Assembly: GCF_005925325.1 (NCBI RefSeq)
Contig: NZ_SRMP01000001.1
Coordinates: forward strand, 620,001 to 684,000
DNA: 64,000 nucleotides
Source of the DNA: Pedobacter helvus
GTDB taxonomy: Bacteria; Bacteroidota; Bacteroidia; Sphingobacteriales; Sphingobacteriaceae
Reading direction: 5' to 3'
Shown: piece by piece, positions 50,517 through 59,905 of the stretch
Layout of the letters: every line of letters starts with the position of its first letter
How positions within the stretch are numbered: the stretch's first letter is position 1
The notes under the pieces: model-generated
What the model was told of the DNA's origin: nothing
Seen by the model: only the letters and a program-made list of their open reading frames with translations
The model's database searches: none
Program-made: the position numbers and the translations under genes

Positions 50517-53147
50517 TTAAAATCCAAATCTTAACGTAGCTCCGTAAGTTCTTGGATCTCCCAATACACCTGCATACAAACCAGAATTCCCGGCCGCTGC
50601 TTGCAATTGTTCGAAATAATTAGTTCCGCCTAAGTTTCTGCTCCAAACAAATAAAGAGAACTTCTCTGATCTAAAACCTAGCCTAGCATTTAACAAGGTG
50701 TAACCATCGATTACTAAAACTCTAGATGGTGTTGGGTTCGAAGAATATGATGAACGATAAGAAACATCGCCAGCAATGAAGAACCTACCTTCTTTCTCGA
50801 TCAAACTTCCTGCGGTACTCAATTCCGCACCTCCAGAGATGTTCCACTTAGAAATACCAGGCAATCTGCCTCCCGAAGCATCTTTGAAAGCTACCTGAGT
50901 ATTAGGAACACCATTTACGGTTTCTGTATGTCCCGTTTCCTCCAGAGGAAGTGGCGCATTGGTAAAACTCACATATTTACCATCTAAGTAAGAAGCGGCA
51001 GCATTCAATGTTAAAAACCTTCCTGCTTGATAACTACCGTCAATCTCTAAACCCTGTACCCTTACTTTTTCAGCATTTGCCAAATATCCTCTATTAACAC
51101 CTAATTGTGGAGATTGTACCTGTGTTTGGTAATCTTTAATGTCTGTTCTAAAAGTGGTAATATTTAATATAGCCCCTGCTGCCGGTTTGGTTTTTACACC
51201 TAGCTCATAATGCTGTACGTATTCTGGTTTTACCCTTGCCAAATCTGTATCTGCAGATCCGTCTGTTCTGGTTGGCAAACCGCCTACGTTAACACCCACG
51301 GGCTTATAACCTGTAGAATAAGTAGCAAAAGTATTCAGCTTATCACTTGGGCGATAAGATACAGTAAGGTTACCAGAGAGGTTATTGTTATTGGTGCTAA
51401 AACTAAAATTTTGGTTCGCATAAACTGCGGCTTTCAATCTACGTAAGGCTGCAGCATTCGGATCTGCATTATCAATAGTACCACCTCCGTAAGTCTGCCT
51501 ATCATAATCTACGTCCTTTTTATCATAAGTAAACCTGATACCCGGCAATACATGCAACTTATCTACAACCTCCCAATCTACTTGTGCAAAAACGGCAGCA
51601 CTTAATGATTTGATGGTCGAATTCGTGGTAATACCGTAACCAGTCAGTAAATCGCGATAAGTATTGTATAAAGCTTGCTCGCCTGTAGCACTGGTTTGTA
51701 CAAATCTCCATTGATCTTTTCCAACTTCTTCTGTTTGACCTAAGCCTTGTAAATTCTGTCCCAACACGAAAACCCCTACTACACCACTCAATTTTTCGGT
51801 AAGATCTCCAGCATATCTTATTTCTTGTGAATATTGATCGTGGCGGGTGTTACCCTGTGATTTTGTCAATGCTGAAAATTGGGTAAAATCTCTATCATTG
51901 GTTGGGTCCCAATTCCAGAACCTCCAGGCTGTAGTAGAAGTTAATTTACCGTTGCCAATTTTATAATCAGCATTTAAGGAAATCCCTCCGATAGATTGGT
52001 TATGTCTCCAAGGGGTATTGGTGTAAATTTCCCTAGAAAACGGATCGATTTTCGGTTGAGAATAACCTAAACCACTCACAATAGCAGCATACTGACGGAA
52101 AGCACTTCTTTCTGTAGCAGTTACACCAGCAACCACTAAAGGATAACCTGCCGGATGTTGGATACTCACATCTCCACTCAATAACAACTCTAATTTTTCG
52201 TTTGGTGTAAACAACAACTGGCCTTTTGCACCTAAGTTATTTTGTCCGCTGTATTTGCGTTCTTCTAATACGTTCCAGATAGTACCATCACGTTGTGTAC
52301 CAGAAACAGAAAGCTTTGCAGCAAGATTTTTAGCTACGCCTCCAGTAACTGTGGCTTTAGCTTGAATAAAGTTATAGTTACCAAAGCTTAGCTCTACTTT
52401 ACCACCTGGCACCTGACTAGGTTTTCTGGTAGTGATATTAAAAGCACCGGCAGTGGTATTTTTACCGAACAACGTACCTTGCGGTCCTCTAATTACTTCA
52501 ATTTGATCGATATCGATAAAGTCTGTTGAAGTAGCTGCTGGACGAGCGTGGTAAACACCATCTACATAGAAACCAACACCTGGATCGATACCATCGTTAG
52601 TTAAACCAAAAGTAGAGCCTAAACCACGAATATTTAAAGTGGTATTTCTAGCATTTGAGGCATACAGTTGCACAGAAGGCACTAACTCTTTTAATCGATT
52701 TACGTTGAAAGCGCCTGCATTTTCAGCTGCTTGTCCGCCGATAACGGTAATTGGAATGGGAACTTCTTGTAATACTTCAGAACGACGTCTAGAAGTTACG
52801 ACGATCTGATCTAGTTGCGATGCTTCCAGCAAAACAAGCTCTAAAGGTGTAGCAGAAATAGTGATGATTTGAAAGTCTTGAGGTTTAAAACCTACTGAAC
52901 TTACTTGGATATAAAATGGCACCTCTGGAACCGAGGTTAGGCGAAATTCGCCTTTTTCGTTAGCGCTGGTAGAAATGTTTGCTCCTCTAACTTTAACAGT
53001 GGCATGAGGGACCGCCGATCCGTCGTTGCGCTTGACTACGCCAGTAAGTACATTTTGAGCAAAAGCGGCATTACTAGAAAGCGAAAATATGATAGTTAAT
53101 GAAGTTAGGTAAATATAATTTCTTAGTTGGTATAGTTTGATTTTCAT
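50517..53147 (-). CDS. TonB-dependent outer-membrane receptor
   Basis: An 876-residue receptor. Signal peptide at 1-30 (ends NAAFAQ), then a carboxypeptidase-like regulatory domain (VLTGVVKRNDGSAVPHATVKV), a TonB-box region DQIVVTSRRR, plug domain (EVPIPITVIGGQAAENAG, LKELVPSVQLYAS, VEVIRGPQGTLFGKNTT), and a 22-strand barrel ending in phenylalanine (GATLRFGF). It imports a ligand using TonB energy, perhaps an iron complex or vitamin; no SusD partner is adjacent, so it is not a clear glycan system. It has a single-gene transcription unit. Confidence 0.92.
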   Translation of the reverse strand: MKIKLYQLRNYIYLTSLTIIFSLSSNAAFAQNVLTGVVKRNDGSAVPHATVKVRGANISTSANEKGEFRLTSVPEVPFYIQVSSVGFKPQDFQIITISATPLELVLLEASQLDQIVVTSRRRSEVLQEVPIPITVIGGQAAENAGAFNVNRLKELVPSVQLYASNARNTTLNIRGLGSTFGLTNDGIDPGVGFYVDGVYHARPAATSTDFIDIDQIEVIRGPQGTLFGKNTTAGAFNITTRKPSQVPGGKVELSFGNYNFIQAKATVTGGVAKNLAAKLSVSGTQRDGTIWNVLEERKYSGQNNLGAKGQLLFTPNEKLELLLSGDVSIQHPAGYPLVVAGVTATERSAFRQYAAIVSGLGYSQPKIDPFSREIYTNTPWRHNQSIGGISLNADYKIGNGKLTSTTAWRFWNWDPTNDRDFTQFSALTKSQGNTRHDQYSQEIRYAGDLTEKLSGVVGVFVLGQNLQGLGQTEEVGKDQWRFVQTSATGEQALYNTYRDLLTGYGITTNSTIKSLSAAVFAQVDWEVVDKLHVLPGIRFTYDKKDVDYDRQTYGGGTIDNADPNAAALRRLKAAVYANQNFSFSTNNNNLSGNLTVSYRPSDKLNTFATYSTGYKPVGVNVGGLPTRTDGSADTDLARVKPEYVQHYELGVKTKPAAGAILNITTFRTDIKDYQTQVQSPQLGVNRGYLANAEKVRVQGLEIDGSYQAGRFLTLNAAASYLDGKYVSFTNAPLPLEETGHTETVNGVPNTQVAFKDASGGRLPGISKWNISGGAELSTAGSLIEKEGRFFIAGDVSYRSSYSSNPTPSRVLVIDGYTLLNARLGFRSEKFSLFVWSRNLGGTNYFEQLQAAAGNSGLYAGVLGDPRTYGATLRFGF

Positions 53148-53368
53148 TGTTTAACTGAATATTAAAATGTTTGCTGTATGGGTATTTTGAAGGCGCTCCT
53201 ACGAGCGTTCAGATAGGTGAATGATTTGTTTACGCAACAGCAACACATGGAATTAAGGTTATTTTTCATCTTTTAATTTGTTTTAATTGTGATGAAACTA
53301 TCTCGATGCATCAAGATTGTTCCATTAGAAAATTTTAAAATTTATATAAAATCTATAGAATTAGTAGA

Positions 53369-53376
53369 CAAATATA
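53369..53376 (-). promoter_or_regulatory. TATATTTG -7 box, possible receptor-gene promoter
   Basis: Perfect TAnnTTTG match on the minus strand, 222 bp before the receptor start. The long leader would leave room for regulation. -33 element unclear. Confidence 0.35.
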
Positions 53377-53490
53377 TTAAAGTTTTTACAATCAGAAATT
53401 TTATTTTGAAAAATTAGAAATGAAGTCTCTCAAAAACTGAAATCAAATTCAGCAACTTTCGGATTTAATACTGCTATTCCGTTCTCAATC

Positions 53491-53519
53491 TTTGTACTGT
53501 AAAACTTAGGATAACATTG
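53491..53519 (+). promoter_or_regulatory. Candidate promoter of the SDR gene
   Basis: TTTG, 17 bases, then TAACATTG, close to the Bacteroidota TTTG/TAnnTTTG pair (one mismatch in the -7 box). About 40 bp before the ATG. Confidence 0.4.
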
Positions 53520-53558
53520 TCCAAATAGGTTAGTAACAGTAAATAATTACACATCACA

Positions 53559-54311
53559 ATGCAAAGATTTAAAGACAAATTCGCACTCATCACCGGTGGC
53601 ACCAATGGAATGGGTTTCGCTACTGCAAAACAATTTATCAACGAAGGTGGATACGCCATCATTACAGGCCGAAGCGCTAAAACTGTAAACGACGCTCTGG
53701 AAAGGTTGGGCCAAAATGCTTACGGAATTGTTTCCAATGCAGGTAAAATGGAAGATATTTGGGAACTACCAACAGCGGTAAGGCAATACACAAACTCCAT
53801 TCACCTCCTTTTTGTAAATGCGGGCTATGGAAAGTTTTCTGGTATCACTACTGTTAGCGAAGAACATTTTGACGAACTATTTGATATGCTAGTAAAAGGA
53901 ACCTTTTTTACTGCTCAACAAATGCTCCCACTAATGAAAAGAGGAAGCGCCCTTGTATTTAATACTTCGTTTGTCACCGAAATTGGTACTCCTAATTTTT
54001 CTATTTATTCCGCAGCAAAATCGGCAGTAGCTTCTTTCATCAAAACGTTTTCGGCAGAACTTGCGGATCATGGAATACGGGTAAATGGAATAAGCCCGGG
54101 ACATATCAAAACCAACATTTTCAATAACACTGGTTTAAACACCGATGCCATTAACACTGCGATAGAAAATATCATCCCTACTATTCCTTTCAAAAGGTTG
54201 GGAGAACCAGAAGAAATAGCCAAAGCCGTACTATTTCTAGCTTCTCCAGATGCCTCTTACATTCACGGTGAAGAATTAAGGGTAGACGCTGGTATCTCTC
54301 AAATCCGTTAA
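53559..54311 (+). CDS. Short-chain dehydrogenase/reductase (SDR)
   Basis: A 250-residue classical SDR. Motifs in order: TGGTNGMGFATAKQF (TGxxxGxG cofactor loop), LFVNAGYGKF (NAG), Ser in FNTSFVTEIG, the YSAAKSAVASF catalytic YxxxK, and NGISPGHIKTNIF. It would oxidise or reduce an alcohol or carbonyl using NAD(P); the R at TGRSAK suggests NADPH preference (inference). Substrate unknown. Confidence 0.93.
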   Translation: MQRFKDKFALITGGTNGMGFATAKQFINEGGYAIITGRSAKTVNDALERLGQNAYGIVSNAGKMEDIWELPTAVRQYTNSIHLLFVNAGYGKFSGITTVSEEHFDELFDMLVKGTFFTAQQMLPLMKRGSALVFNTSFVTEIGTPNFSIYSAAKSAVASFIKTFSAELADHGIRVNGISPGHIKTNIFNNTGLNTDAINTAIENIIPTIPFKRLGEPEEIAKAVLFLASPDASYIHGEELRVDAGISQIR

Positions 54312-54317
54312 TACAAA

Positions 54318-54346
54318 AGCGGGGCTATCGCAACCGACGCCCCGCT
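54318..54346. terminator. Terminator hairpin between SDR and guaB
   Basis: AGCGGGGC and GCCCCGCT form an 8-bp perfect stem with a 13-base loop. A T-run follows on the minus strand, fewer Ts on the plus. It serves the convergent genes. Confidence 0.7.
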
Positions 54347-54393
54347 GTATTTGCTTTTCAAAAAGTCTTCCGGACTTCCTGACTATCTACTTC

Positions 54394-55866
54394 TTATTTA
54401 CTTGTATAATTTGGTGCTTCTTTAGTAATAGTGATATCGTGTGGATGACTCTCACGCATACCAGCAGCAGTAATTTGTACAAATTGTGCTTCTTGCAATT
54501 TATCGATACTAGCCGCACCGCAGTAACCCATACTTGCACGCAAACCGCCAATATATTGGTACATTACTTCTGCCAAAGTTCCTTTGTATGGCACGCGACC
54601 TACAATTCCTTCTGGTACTAATTTCTTGATATCGTCTTCTACATCTTGGAAATAACGGTCTTTAGAACCTTGCTCCATCGCTTCGATAGAACCCATACCA
54701 CGATAAGATTTGAACTTACGACCTTCGTAAATGATCGTTTCGCCTGGGCTTTCCTCTACACCAGCAAATAACGAACCCGCCATTACGGTACTTGCTCCAG
54801 CTGCAATTGCTTTGGCAATATCACCAGTGTGTTTAATACCACCATCGGCAATAACCGGAACACCAGTACCTTTTAATGCTTTAGCACATTCGAAAACTGC
54901 ATACAACTGAGGCACCCCTACCCCTGCGATAATTCTTGTAGTACAAATTGAACCTGGACCAATACCAACTTTAACAGCATCAGCACCTGCTTCAGCTAAA
55001 AACTTAGCAGCCGCACCAGTAGCAATGTTACCTACAATTACCTGTAGATCTGGATATTTAGCTTTTACTTCTTTTAACTTGTCTACCACACCTTTTGAGT
55101 GACCGTGAGCCGTATCGATAGTGATTACATCTACACCAGCTTTTACCAAAGCGTCAACACGTTGAATCGTATCTGGAGTTACACCAACTGCAGCACCTAC
55201 ACGTAAACGACCTTTTTCGTCTTTGCAAGCTAATGGATAATGTTTCACTTTCAGGATATCTCTAAAAGTAATTAGACCGATAAGAACACCTTCTGGAGTT
55301 ACCACTGGCAATTTTTCGATCTTATGGTCTTGAAGAATTTCTTCCGCCGCCTTTAAAGTGGTACCTTCTGGAGCGGTAATCAAATTCTCTTTAGTCATTA
55401 CCTGAGCGATTGGCCTGCTCATATCTTTCTGGAAACGCAAATCGCGGTTAGTAATAATACCAACCAATTTGTTATCTGCAGTTACTACCGGAATACCACC
55501 AATTTTGTGCTCTTTCATTATTTTAAAAGCATCTGCAACTACAGCAGTTTCCAATAAAGTAACCGGATCTTGGATCATTCCACTTTCCGAACGCTTTACC
55601 TTGCGAACTTCTTCCGCTTGCCTATCGATACTCATGTTCTTATGCAACATACCGATGCCACCGTTTTGAGCAATGGCTATAGCCAACTCAGCTTCCGTTA
55701 CTGTATCCATAGCAGCAGAAACCAATGGCACATTTAATTGGATTTTCTTAGTTAAAAAGGTGCTTGTACTAACCTCACGAGGTAAAATCTCAGAGTAAGA
55801 CGGTACTAAAAGTACATCATCATAGGTTAAACCTAAAGCAATAAATTTTTGGGGATCGAGTTGCAT
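54394..55866 (-). CDS. guaB: Inosine-5'-monophosphate dehydrogenase
   Basis: A 490-residue enzyme of guanine nucleotide synthesis, IMP to XMP with NAD. Motifs: [20 protein letters not shown] at the N terminus, two CBS domains at about 95-205 ([18 protein letters not shown] and [15 protein letters not shown]), catalytic loop [20 protein letters not shown] with the active Cys, [20 protein letters not shown], and [13 protein letters not shown]. Standard length. A -7 box lies upstream. Confidence 0.96.
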   Translation of the reverse strand: MQLDPQKFIALGLTYDDVLLVPSYSEILPREVSTSTFLTKKIQLNVPLVSAAMDTVTEAELAIAIAQNGGIGMLHKNMSIDRQAEEVRKVKRSESGMIQDPVTLLETAVVADAFKIMKEHKIGGIPVVTADNKLVGIITNRDLRFQKDMSRPIAQVMTKENLITAPEGTTLKAAEEILQDHKIEKLPVVTPEGVLIGLITFRDILKVKHYPLACKDEKGRLRVGAAVGVTPDTIQRVDALVKAGVDVITIDTAHGHSKGVVDKLKEVKAKYPDLQVIVGNIATGAAAKFLAEAGADAVKVGIGPGSICTTRIIAGVGVPQLYAVFECAKALKGTGVPVIADGGIKHTGDIAKAIAAGASTVMAGSLFAGVEESPGETIIYEGRKFKSYRGMGSIEAMEQGSKDRYFQDVEDDIKKLVPEGIVGRVPYKGTLAEVMYQYIGGLRASMGYCGAASIDKLQEAQFVQITAAGMRESHPHDITITKEAPNYTSK

Positions 55867-55898
55867 AGCAAATAAATTACGAATTCTTATTTGCCGGG

Positions 55899-55906
55899 CA
55901 AAGATA
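55899..55906 (-). promoter_or_regulatory. TATCTTTG -7 box for guaB
   Basis: Perfect TAnnTTTG match on the minus strand, about 32 bp before the ATG. The same octamer precedes the genes at 40374 and 61136. Confidence 0.55.
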
Positions 55907-56029
55907 CAATATTCCCGGTTAAAATGAAATACCGATTGTTATATTTAAGTAAAGCTATTGTTGTATTTCATCGGTAGTGGTAGTCCTGCTTTCCGCTTTA
56001 AATCTTTTTGTTGGCATTGCTCCTCACGT

Positions 56030-56095
56030 TGTCATGCTGAGCTTGTCGAAGCATCTGCTAGTCACGAACAATCTTTCGACAGGCTCAAGATGACA
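56030..56095. repeat. REP-like imperfect palindrome
   Basis: The left arm TGTCATGCTGAGCTTGTCGA and right arm TCGACAGGCTCAAGATGACA are imperfect inverted copies around a 26-base centre. The GTCATGCTGAGC / TTCGACAGGCTC pattern is a common Bacteroidota intergenic repeat. Confidence 0.75.
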
Positions 56096-56212
56096 AAGAA
56101 CAAAAAGGATTTTCACTTCAATCAGGTTTATTTGAATAAAAACACTGCAACTATTTGCGTTCCCTGTAGCGTTTATCAAAGACTCTGCGTATAGGCAAAC
56201 AAACCTAAATCA

Positions 56213-56602
56213 ATGAACAGACCAAACTTATTCTTTTACTCGGTAATTCTATGTGCTACGCTTTTTACAAGTAGCTGTAAAAAAGAAGATAAGCAAAACA
56301 AAGAGCGAGAAGAATTAGAGCAACTATATAATCAAATTAAAGACATTGCAGAAAGCAGTACATGTGGGCAAAATCAAGAACTTAAACATATAGCTGTTGG
56401 AGCAAAAGCCTGCGGCGGACCAACTAGTTATTTGGTTTACAGCACAAGTATTAATGTAACAGAATTCGAAACCTTAGTACTACAATACAATGAAAAGCAG
56501 AAAAATTACAATAACAAATGGGGAGCGATTTCAGATTGCACCATTGTTGGCCCGCCCAAATCTATAGTCTGCGAAAATGGAAAGCCTAAAATAAATAACT
56601 AA
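56213..56602 (+). CDS. Small lipoprotein, unknown function
   Basis: A 129-residue protein with signal peptide and lipobox FTSSC (predicted lipidated Cys22), followed by a charged helical segment (KKEDKQNKEREELEQLYNQI) and a Cys-containing domain (STCGQNQELKHIAVGAKACGG, and ISDCTIVGPPKSIVC) with four Cys that could form two disulfides. Probably on the outer membrane, facing the periplasm or surface. No family recognised. It is on its own, with no shared operon. Confidence 0.75.
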   Translation: MNRPNLFFYSVILCATLFTSSCKKEDKQNKEREELEQLYNQIKDIAESSTCGQNQELKHIAVGAKACGGPTSYLVYSTSINVTEFETLVLQYNEKQKNYNNKWGAISDCTIVGPPKSIVCENGKPKINN

Positions 56603-56715
56603 TCTTAAATAATGCATAATGGAAAACCTAATCATTTACGTCAAAATTTCATTGGAATTCTTCTACGAAAGATATTTATCCTAACTTCATTCCAACTATT
56701 AGGAATAATTACACG

Positions 56716-58551
56716 ATGAAGAATTTCTTTATTGCAATCTTATTAATGATTGCAAATTTAAGCTATGCGCAAAATTTCAAATATGCTTTTGTAACCGATA
56801 CCCACGTTGGCACCGCCACCGGCGAAGAAGACTTACGAAGAACTGTCGCTGATATCAACGCTCAAAAAGATATCGACTTTGTTTTGGTAACTGGCGATAT
56901 TACCGAAATGGGAACTAATGAGGAGCTGAAACTTGCTAAAGAAATCCTTTCGAGCTTAAACAAAAAATTCTACGTTATCCCGGGTAACCACGATACTGGT
57001 TGGTCTGAGTCTGGTGGTGTTTCTTTCATTAAAGAATTTGGCTACGATAAATTTACTTTCGATCATAACGGCTTCCGTTTTATCGCTTGTGCTTCGGGAC
57101 CGTATGTTCGCATGAGCGATGGACATATCCCTCGTGATGCCACTGTTTGGATGGATAGTGTATTGAATAAAACGCCGAAGAGTATGCCCATCGTTTACAT
57201 CAATCATTACCCTTTAGATAATAGCTTAGATAACTGGTACGAAGCAACCGATCGTTTAAAAAAGAAAAACATCCAATATGCAATTTGTGGTCATGGTCAC
57301 CAAAACAAAGCTTACAATTTTGAAGGTATTGAAGGTACCATGGGGAGATCGAACCTTAGAGCAAAAGACAGCATCGGTGGTTACAACATCGTAACGATGA
57401 ATAAAGACACGGTCTACTTTGCGACTAAAAAACCTACAGAGCAAATTCAACAAGCTTGGAGAAAAATTGCGCTCAAAACTTTCGTTAACGATGGCAAGAA
57501 TTACGAAAGACCCGATTTTTTCATCAATCAGAAATACAATAGTGTGAAGCCAGTTTGGACTTACCATTCTAACGCCAACGTAGTAAACACGCCTGCTTAC
57601 ACTGATAATTTAGTGATTTTTGGAAATAGTATTGGGCTAATTGAAGCCTTAAATAGAAGTACTGGAAAGCCCGTTTGGACCTATAAAACTCAAGGTGCAA
57701 TTTATTCTTCACCATTAATCGCTTGGAACAAGCTTGTTATTTTTGGCTCTGGAGATGGCAACATATATGCACTGAATGTAAAAGATGGTAAACTCGTTTG
57801 GAAAACAGCAGCAGGAAAATCTGTACTGGGTTCGCCTGTTATTCAGGGCGATGTTATATTTATAGGAGCCAGCGATAACACTTTCAAAGCACTCCACGTT
57901 AAAACTGGAAAACTGAAATGGCAATTTAACGAAGTAGAAGGCACCATAGTTGGAAAGCCAGTAATTCAAGATAACAAAATCATTTTCGGTTCATGGGGCC
58001 GTCATTTATATGCCTTAGATATTTATCAGGGCACACTTTTATGGAAATGGAACAACGGCAGTGCCAACAGAATGTTTTCTCCAGCTATGGCTACGCCAGT
58101 AATTTCAAATGGAATTGTATTTATTGCGGCTCCCGATAGGTTTTTAACTGCAATTGACATCAATACTGGCGAAACTTTATGGAGAAATAATCAGGCTAGA
58201 GTTAGAGAATCTATTGGTTTATCTACTGATGGTGCATTGGTTTATGGCAAAACTATGCAAGACGAAATTGTTGCGTACAAAACATCCCGTACCGACGAAG
58301 GTTTAGCATGGAAATATAACGCAGGTTATGGTTATGAGCATACCCCATCAGATTTGATTGAAAAAAACGGAAAACTATTTTTCGGCACCAAAAATGGCAC
58401 AGTATATTGCATTAACCCTAAGGAAAATAAAACCTTATGGGCGCACAAGATAGACAACTCCATGGTAAACACCTTTAAAGTAATTGATGATAAAACTTTA
58501 GTGGTAAGTACGATGGATGGAAAGGTGACTTTGTTGAAAGCGAATTATTGA
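56716..58551 (+). CDS. Secreted metallophosphoesterase fused to a PQQ-like beta propeller
   Basis: A 611-residue protein with a signal peptide (ends YAQ, residue 19). The N-terminal half is a calcineurin-like phosphoesterase: FVTDTHVGT, LVTGDITEMGTNE, VIPGNHDTGWSE, INHYPLDNS and CGHGHQNKAYN, all metal-binding motifs. From about residue 270 the protein has repeated PQQ-like blades (TGKPVWTYKTQGAIYSSPL, DGKLVWKTAAGKSVLGSPVI, TGKLKWQFNEVEGTIVGKP, TGETLWRNNQARVRES), about six to eight copies. The propeller may bind a polymer or partner. It probably cleaves phosphate esters in the periplasm. Substrate unknown. Confidence 0.9.
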   Translation: MKNFFIAILLMIANLSYAQNFKYAFVTDTHVGTATGEEDLRRTVADINAQKDIDFVLVTGDITEMGTNEELKLAKEILSSLNKKFYVIPGNHDTGWSESGGVSFIKEFGYDKFTFDHNGFRFIACASGPYVRMSDGHIPRDATVWMDSVLNKTPKSMPIVYINHYPLDNSLDNWYEATDRLKKKNIQYAICGHGHQNKAYNFEGIEGTMGRSNLRAKDSIGGYNIVTMNKDTVYFATKKPTEQIQQAWRKIALKTFVNDGKNYERPDFFINQKYNSVKPVWTYHSNANVVNTPAYTDNLVIFGNSIGLIEALNRSTGKPVWTYKTQGAIYSSPLIAWNKLVIFGSGDGNIYALNVKDGKLVWKTAAGKSVLGSPVIQGDVIFIGASDNTFKALHVKTGKLKWQFNEVEGTIVGKPVIQDNKIIFGSWGRHLYALDIYQGTLLWKWNNGSANRMFSPAMATPVISNGIVFIAAPDRFLTAIDINTGETLWRNNQARVRESIGLSTDGALVYGKTMQDEIVAYKTSRTDEGLAWKYNAGYGYEHTPSDLIEKNGKLFFGTKNGTVYCINPKENKTLWAHKIDNSMVNTFKVIDDKTLVVSTMDGKVTLLKANY

Positions 58552-58562
58552 TTACTCCAGAA

Positions 58563-58604
58563 TAGACAAAAATCCCTGATGAATTTATCAGGGATTTTTG
58601 TCTA
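58563..58604. terminator. Strong bidirectional terminator
   Basis: TAGACAAAAATCCCTGAT and its exact inverted copy form an 18-bp stem around GAATTT. Stem bases near the middle include T-runs on both strands. Between convergent genes. Confidence 0.9.
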
Positions 58605-58630
58605 TGAATGTCGAAATAATGAAAGTTTTA

Positions 58631-59905
58631 CTATTTCTTACCAACCACTACCCTAGTCATGGCATTCCAATCTAGATATTGGTTAGCGACAGCTTTTAAG
58701 CGTTCGGCAGTAATATTTTTAACCGTGTGGATGTAGTTATCGTAGTAATCATAACCCAATCCAGCGAAGTGAATGCTCTTGAATTTATCCGCATGAGAGA
58801 AAGCATTCTCTAAACTTCCCAAAAGTGAGCCTAGCATAAAATTACGAACTAAATTAAGTTCTTCATCAGCAATTAAATCGCTTCTTAAAATATTGATTTC
58901 CTTCTCTATCTCGGTCAGTGCGCTAGCACAAACATCAGCACCAACTTCGGTGGCTAAGAAGAAATAGCCTGCATGTTTTAGCGACGCAATTCCAGAACCG
59001 ATACCGTAAGTATAACCTTTATCTTCACGAATATTCGCCATTAAACGCGAACCAAAATATCCTCCGAAAACACAGTTCAGAATTTGTAACGCAGGAAAAT
59101 CTTCGTGAGTACGACTAATACTCAAATTGCCCATCCTAATTGCAGACTGTAATGCTTCGGGCTTTTCGATGTACAAATCTTTACCTTCTTGCTCCGAAAA
59201 CTGGAAACTGTTTTTAACTGCTGTTCCTGCATTTTCCCAAGCACCTCCAAAAACTTCATCCAAAACATCAAAATCCTTATCCAAAAACTTACCAGCTATA
59301 ATAATGGTACAGTTCTTCGGCTGAAAAGCAGCCTTAAAATAATCCAGCAAATCGCTTTGCTGCAATTGGTCATAATCAGTTAAACTGATATCAGAACCAT
59401 ACGGTGTTTGACCAAAAATTGAGTTGGCAAAGTTCTTACGAGCTAGGAAATCGTTCTTCTGCAGGCTTACTTGTAATTTTTGCTTTTGATTTTGCTTGTA
59501 AATATCCAGCTCGTGCTGCGGAAATATGCTTTCATTTAGTACCGACCACAAAATTGGCAATACCGATGGCAAGTGTTTAGTTAACGAATAAAGTGTGATA
59601 GTCGTTAAATCTGCTCCATATTCTGTTTGCAAAAATGCCCCGTAATAATCTACTTTTTCTGCAATCTCTTTAGCAGTTAAGTTTTTCGTTCCGTTATTAA
59701 TTAAACCGTTCACAGCAATAGCTTGCAAAGGCTTTTGTGCATCCCAATTTACGTTTTCGAAAATAAATTCTATACGTACAAGCTCTTGGTCGCCAGCGTT
59801 AACAACATAAACAGGCAAGCCATTTTTCAATTGCTTTGCTGTTGGTTTAATAAAATTGATATCATTTACCTGCTTAAAGGCAGGAGCAACTGTTCTGTTA
59901 AGCAT
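58631..59905 (-). CDS. M16 family peptidase subunit lacking the zinc motif
   Basis: A 424-residue protein of M16 architecture: an N-terminal domain where HxxEH should occur reads VNGLINNGTKNLTAKEIAEK with no H..EH, and a C-terminal domain with FPALQILNCVFGGYFGSRLM and IREDKGYTYGIGSG, the substrate-binding R/Y segment. Inactive-partner subunits of two-chain M16 peptidases look exactly like this. The upstream gene (HLFEH) is the active partner. It starts 8 bp inside that gene, so the pair is coupled. It could degrade short peptides in the periplasm or cytoplasm. Confidence 0.88.
   Translation of the reverse strand: MLNRTVAPAFKQVNDINFIKPTAKQLKNGLPVYVVNAGDQELVRIEFIFENVNWDAQKPLQAIAVNGLINNGTKNLTAKEIAEKVDYYGAFLQTEYGADLTTITLYSLTKHLPSVLPILWSVLNESIFPQHELDIYKQNQKQKLQVSLQKNDFLARKNFANSIFGQTPYGSDISLTDYDQLQQSDLLDYFKAAFQPKNCTIIIAGKFLDKDFDVLDEVFGGAWENAGTAVKNSFQFSEQEGKDLYIEKPEALQSAIRMGNLSISRTHEDFPALQILNCVFGGYFGSRLMANIREDKGYTYGIGSGIASLKHAGYFFLATEVGADVCASALTEIEKEINILRSDLIADEELNLVRNFMLGSLLGSLENAFSHADKFKSIHFAGLGYDYYDNYIHTVKNITAERLKAVANQYLDWNAMTRVVVGKK

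Larger units (their letters stand above)
53148..53558. other. Divergent intergenic region with promoter boxes for the receptor and SDR genes
   Basis: 411 bp without a gene between the divergent receptor and SDR genes. It has a minus-strand TATATTTG box at 53369-53376 and a plus-strand TTTG/TAACATTG pair at 53491-53519. Nothing else recognisable; the middle is AT-rich. Confidence 0.6.
55867..56212. other. Intergenic region with guaB promoter and a palindromic repeat
   Basis: 346 bp without a supported gene. It holds the guaB -7 box and a REP-like palindrome at 56030-56095. The rest shows no recognisable signal. Confidence 0.6.

Noticed and set aside
55958..56194. Plus-strand 78-residue frame
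   Set aside because: It crosses a palindromic intergenic repeat and shows no protein-like composition.
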